The position numbers and the translations under genes were made by a program. From Aquimarina megaterium XH134 (GTDB lineage Bacteria > Bacteroidota > Bacteroidia > Flavobacteriales > Flavobacteriaceae), in the NCBI RefSeq assembly GCF_000520975.1, contig NZ_JACB01000010.1, positions 114,909 through 178,908 of the forward strand: a DNA stretch of 64,000 nt, given 5' to 3'. The notes beneath the pieces are model-generated. The model saw only the letters and a list, made by a program, of their open reading frames with translations, did not search any database and was not told the origin of the DNA. Each line of letters starts with the position of its first letter. Within the stretch, counting starts at the first letter, position 1. This document shows, piece after piece, positions 60,925-64,000 of this stretch.

Positions 60925-61251
60925 TCGTTTTTATTTAATCAATATTTGAAGCAAAATTAGAAAGCGAAGAGTTCAATATTCTTAATCTAAATTAAGAAAT
61001 GAACTTAATGTGTAAAATTTACCTGTGCATTGAAAACGAGGGAAAAGAAAAAACCTCGACCTATCACTGAAACCTGCGCTCTTTTTGTTTATGTGATAGA
61101 TAAATTTTAAATATTCTTAGAGAACAATTTATTCGATGGTTATTTGTTTATTATTCCGCGTATAAAGTGGAAAATATGGCTATTCATGAATTAATCCTTT
61201 TTGAGGTATCCCAGTTGCAGCCTATTTTTATGTGATCAAAACTAATATATT
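60925..61251. other. 327-bp intergenic gap
   Basis: Only weak symmetry was seen: CGAGG/CCTCG and CTATCAC/GTGATAG arms around 61040-61105. No promoter consensus, riboswitch or ORF could be supported. It separates divergent genes. Confidence 0.4.
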
Positions 61252-62418
61252 ATGCTCACTAATGAATACTCCTATCTTCGATGTGATCACTGCGGAGAAA
61301 TTTATAATAAGAACGAAGTACATAGCTTTTGCTTAAAAGATAATCAACCTTTGGTTGCGCATTATAATATGCGTAATCACTTCTCTAAAAATGATTTACA
61401 AGGTAGGCCAACAACTATGTGGCGATACCATGAGCTGTTACCAGTAGAAAAAGAAGAGAACCGCATTAGCCTAGGAGAAGGGTTTACACCACTTCTGGCA
61501 TTATCAAAACTCGAATCTACCTATAACCAATCTCAATTATTGCTTAAGGACGAATCTGGTAATCCTACAGGTTCTTTTAAAGCTCGGGGAATTAGTATGG
61601 CAGTAAGTAAAGCAAAAGAACATGGGATTACAGCAATGTGTATCCCTACTGCCGGAAATGCAGGAAGCGCTCTTAGCGCGTATTGTGCTAAAGCAGGAAT
61701 CAATGCTCATATTTTTATGCCAGAAGAAACTCCTAAAACATTTCAGCTAGATTGTGAAATCATGGGAGCCAATGTTACTAAGGTAAAAGGAAATATTGCA
61801 GATGCTGCCAGTATGATGAGATCAAAAAATGATGGATCCTGGTTTGACGTATCTACATTGCAAGAACCTTTTAGACTAGAGGGAAAAAAAACAATGGGGT
61901 ATGAAATAGCAGAGCAGTTACAGTGGGAATTACCAGATGTAATTCTATACCCTACAGGGGGAGGTACCGGATTAATAGGAATTTGGAAAGCCTTTCTTGA
62001 AATGAAAGCCTTACAGTGGATAGATCATATTCCTACTAGAATGGTAGCTGTTCAAGGAGATGGATGTAACCCTATTATTACTTCTTTTCATAATACAATG
62101 GATCATGTACCAAAACATGAGAATCCCGCTCCAACAATAGCCAATGGATTAAGAGTGCCAAAGCCGTTTGGGGATCGATTGATCATGAAAACATTATATG
62201 AAAGTAACGGAACGGCCATTTCTATTTCTGATCAGGAAATAAAAAAAGGGATGCAGGAATTTGCAAAAACAGAAGGATTATTTATTTCTCCAGAGGGCTC
62301 TGCAGTATGGGCAGCATATAAAAAACTAAAGCAGACCCATTGGATAAAAGATAATGAATCGGTAGTACTGCTTAATACTGGTTCTGTATATAAGTATACC
62401 GAAAATTTATATTCATAA
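61252..62418 (+). CDS. thrC: Threonine synthase-like PLP enzyme
   Basis: A 388-residue cytoplasmic protein. An N-terminal zinc-ribbon-like CDHC...C (Cys11, Cys14, Cys27) precedes the fold-type II PLP domain. The lysine motif GSFKARG has Lys110; the phosphate-binding motif is PTGGGTG; AVQGDGCNPI also fits. The reaction expected is O-phosphohomoserine to threonine. The gene stands alone rather than with homoserine kinase genes, so a second copy or a related beta-eliminating enzyme is possible. Confidence 0.82.
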   Translation: MLTNEYSYLRCDHCGEIYNKNEVHSFCLKDNQPLVAHYNMRNHFSKNDLQGRPTTMWRYHELLPVEKEENRISLGEGFTPLLALSKLESTYNQSQLLLKDESGNPTGSFKARGISMAVSKAKEHGITAMCIPTAGNAGSALSAYCAKAGINAHIFMPEETPKTFQLDCEIMGANVTKVKGNIADAASMMRSKNDGSWFDVSTLQEPFRLEGKKTMGYEIAEQLQWELPDVILYPTGGGTGLIGIWKAFLEMKALQWIDHIPTRMVAVQGDGCNPIITSFHNTMDHVPKHENPAPTIANGLRVPKPFGDRLIMKTLYESNGTAISISDQEIKKGMQEFAKTEGLFISPEGSAVWAAYKKLKQTHWIKDNESVVLLNTGSVYKYTENLYS

Positions 62419-62489
62419 TTTATTATTTAAGAGAAAAAACAACTTGTTACTGATCCAAAAAAACTGGTAACTATATAAGATAAATACTG

Positions 62490-62537
62490 TTTCACTGAAA
62501 ACAGGGTAGTGTAAACAGTGTATGGCTTCTACTTTTG
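62490..62537 (+). promoter_or_regulatory. Shared-box promoter of the tandem lipoprotein genes
   Basis: TTTCACTGAAAACAGGGT (62490-62507), then 19 nt after the 21-bp box, TACTTTTG (62530-62537), a match to TAnnTTTG. It is the third instance of this arrangement, with one base different in the box. Confidence 0.6.
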
Positions 62538-62651
62538 GATTAAATAATTGATTAGCAACCAGGTACCTAATACGGTGACTAGGGCTTACTATGCTCTGTA
62601 TTGTACATTCAATTATTGATAATCACACATTTAATTCTTAAATAACAAATC

Positions 62652-63323
62652 ATGAAAAAAACATTTTTTAAAACTCTTTCTGTTTTGATGCTAGTTATCT
62701 TTATAAGCAGCTGTGAAACCGATGACGGTACTCTTGATGCTATCCAGGAGCAATCAAAAGAGACGATAACCGATAACGCTACTACGAAGATGAGACCCTT
62801 TGAAGATCCTTTCTTTAAAATTACAGGATTTGATGGTCCTTATGATGTGATTAATGGAGAGTATGTACCTCATATAGGGACTTATGTAAAGGTAACGGCA
62901 AATAATCCTTTCGGGTTTTGGAAAACTACAGGATGTTTTAAACAAGTAGGATCACGATTTCTTAGAACGAATAAAGAAAAAGGCTCAATTATACATTATG
63001 TAAAAAGAGCAGAAGGAGGATTTAATAGTGTAGGGCGTAATTTTATTGCAATCCCTGAAGGATCAACACCGCTACCACCATGTCCTACCAGCGAGCATAC
63101 CAAAATGAGACAAAGTTTTTCTACATATGCTGCGGCCAGTAATTATGATGAGAGATATACATATAACTGGACAGTGGTTAATAAAGGAAATACATACCAC
63201 GGAACAGGAAGTAGTATTAGACTGCGAGGTTATGGAAATTTTAATGTCACACTTTCGATTGCTCAGGATGGTTGTACTACCCAAACCAGAACTCAAAACT
63301 TTTATGTGAATATAGGAAGGTAA
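62652..63323 (+). CDS. Lipoprotein of unknown function (first tandem paralogue)
   Basis: A 223-residue protein with lipobox IFISSCETDD (Cys20). A variable middle domain (60-135) is followed by CPTSEHTKMRQSFSTYAAAS and a beta-sandwich-like C-terminus (SIRLRGYGNFNVTLSIAQDG). The second copy at 63469 shares the N-terminal 30 residues and the CPTSEHTKMRQSFS block almost exactly, with a different middle. Expressed from the shared-box promoter at 62490. Confidence 0.75.
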   Translation: MKKTFFKTLSVLMLVIFISSCETDDGTLDAIQEQSKETITDNATTKMRPFEDPFFKITGFDGPYDVINGEYVPHIGTYVKVTANNPFGFWKTTGCFKQVGSRFLRTNKEKGSIIHYVKRAEGGFNSVGRNFIAIPEGSTPLPPCPTSEHTKMRQSFSTYAAASNYDERYTYNWTVVNKGNTYHGTGSSIRLRGYGNFNVTLSIAQDGCTTQTRTQNFYVNIGR

Positions 63324-63468
63324 TTAGGCAGTAGACTTGCCTTCAACATTTGAGTTATAAGCATACAAAATAGGTATATCTAATGTAGTATGACCATAAC
63401 TTACTATGCTCTGTATTGAGTATTCTAATTATTTACAATAACAGATCTAATTCATAAAACAACAAATC

Positions 63469-64000
63469 ATGAAAAAAACAATTTTTAAAGTAATCACTAT
63501 GGTAATGCTGGCAACCTTTATTAGTAGTTGCGAGACAGATGATGGTACTCTTGATGGTCTTGAAGGAGAATCAAAAAATATATCTGTAGAGACTTCTACA
63601 ATAGATAAATCTGCTACAAAAGCAGCTAATGGTTGCCATAACTGGAGTATTAAAAGGTATGAAGGCCCTATGTGGATGGATTTTAGGACCCGAAAAGTAT
63701 ATCCTTATGTAAATACGATCACAATTGCTGAGGCAAATTGTGATGGAATTTGGGAAGCTACCGGAGGTTTTAAAATTATTGATAATACTCATAATAAAAG
63801 AACAGTGCGGGTTAAAAGAATCAATAAGAACGAAGGCAAGCTTTTTTTTATTACCAGCGGGGGCTATTCTGTTCTTACTTTTGATGCTTTCATTTATCCA
63901 GACACTACACCACCTACAACTTCATGTCCTACCAGCGAGCATACCAAAATGAGACAAAGCTTTTCTAAATATGCTGCTGCCAGTAATTATGATGAGAGAT
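63469..64000 (+). CDS. Lipoprotein of unknown function (second tandem paralogue), C-terminus outside window
   Basis: 177 codons are visible before the right edge. The start MKKTIFKVITMVMLATFISS with Cys21 (ISSCETDDGT) and the CPTSEHTKMRQSFSKYAAAS block agree with the 62652 protein; residues about 50-150 do not. The upstream region TTACTATGCTCTGTATTG is repeated from 62588, so promoter and coding ends were duplicated together. Confidence 0.75.
   Translation, partial: MKKTIFKVITMVMLATFISSCETDDGTLDGLEGESKNISVETSTIDKSATKAANGCHNWSIKRYEGPMWMDFRTRKVYPYVNTITIAEANCDGIWEATGGFKIIDNTHNKRTVRVKRINKNEGKLFFITSGGYSVLTFDAFIYPDTTPPTTSCPTSEHTKMRQSFSKYAAASNYDER

Overview
The window is AT-rich, gene-dense bacterial DNA that fits a marine member of the Flavobacteriia (Bacteroidota), perhaps Aquimarina-like. 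The evidence is SusC-like TonB receptor architecture, lipoproteins with SCxx-type lipoboxes, TAnnTTTG promoter boxes, LytTR regulators, WG repeats and a GG-type natural-product leader peptide. The genus is inference. No rRNA, tRNA, CRISPR array, transposase or integrase gene was recognised.

Region 1 (1-24 kb) carries mostly recognisable chromosomal genes: an M28 peptidase cut by the left edge, a VWA/AAA+ chaperone-type pair, a DUF1853 gene, two tandem paralogous hybrid histidine kinases with periplasmic binding domains, and a pirin. Then come a small Cys-rich peptide precursor, a likely operon of two amidohydrolases and an S10 peptidase, a TonB-dependent receptor, and a divergent LytS/LytTR two-component pair. 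The last six genes read as an uptake-and-hydrolysis module with its own regulator.

Region 2 (24-36 kb) holds an ABC-F ATPase, a membrane LuxR-type regulator, an outer-membrane barrel protein, and VOC, azoreductase-like, M16, GrpB and GyrI-like genes. Two of these share an identical 16-bp operator. Several membrane proteins, a metallophosphoesterase and an AraC regulator follow.

Region 3 (36-58 kb) differs. It is a long run of mostly minus-strand, functionally unrelated single genes: GNAT-YoaP, papain-like peptidase, FAD monooxygenase, 2H phosphoesterase, WG-repeat lipoprotein, Lnt-like acyltransferase, LytTR, SnoaL, DinB, ankyrin-like, AraC, a secreted acetolactate-decarboxylase-like protein, Fic, and several unknowns. 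Many intergenic gaps contain related palindromic elements. One type begins ACAACGTCTTGGCTATGG and ends ATAGTTATTGTTGTAAAC; the other has the form ACAACAAAGATATAT...GTTTGTAA. The gene order resembles a cassette array without an integrase and is the best candidate here for an undescribed system.

A second theme is partial duplication of the 3' end of a neighbouring gene on the far side of an inserted gene. It occurs at the DUF1853 gene (around a beta-helix gene), at the S10 gene (around the peptide precursor) and at the 58.4-kb gene (at the edge of the cassette region). A related pair of direct repeats flanks the alpha/beta hydrolase at 46.6 kb.

Three promoters (12.1, 52.1 and 62.5 kb) share an 18-bp box placed exactly 19 nt from a TAnnTTTG-like -7 box, which suggests a common regulon.

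Region 4 (58-64 kb) has a Crp/Fnr regulator followed by a perfect FNR-type box, secreted proteins, an ABM-family enzyme, threonine synthase, and two tandem mosaic lipoproteins, the second cut by the right edge.
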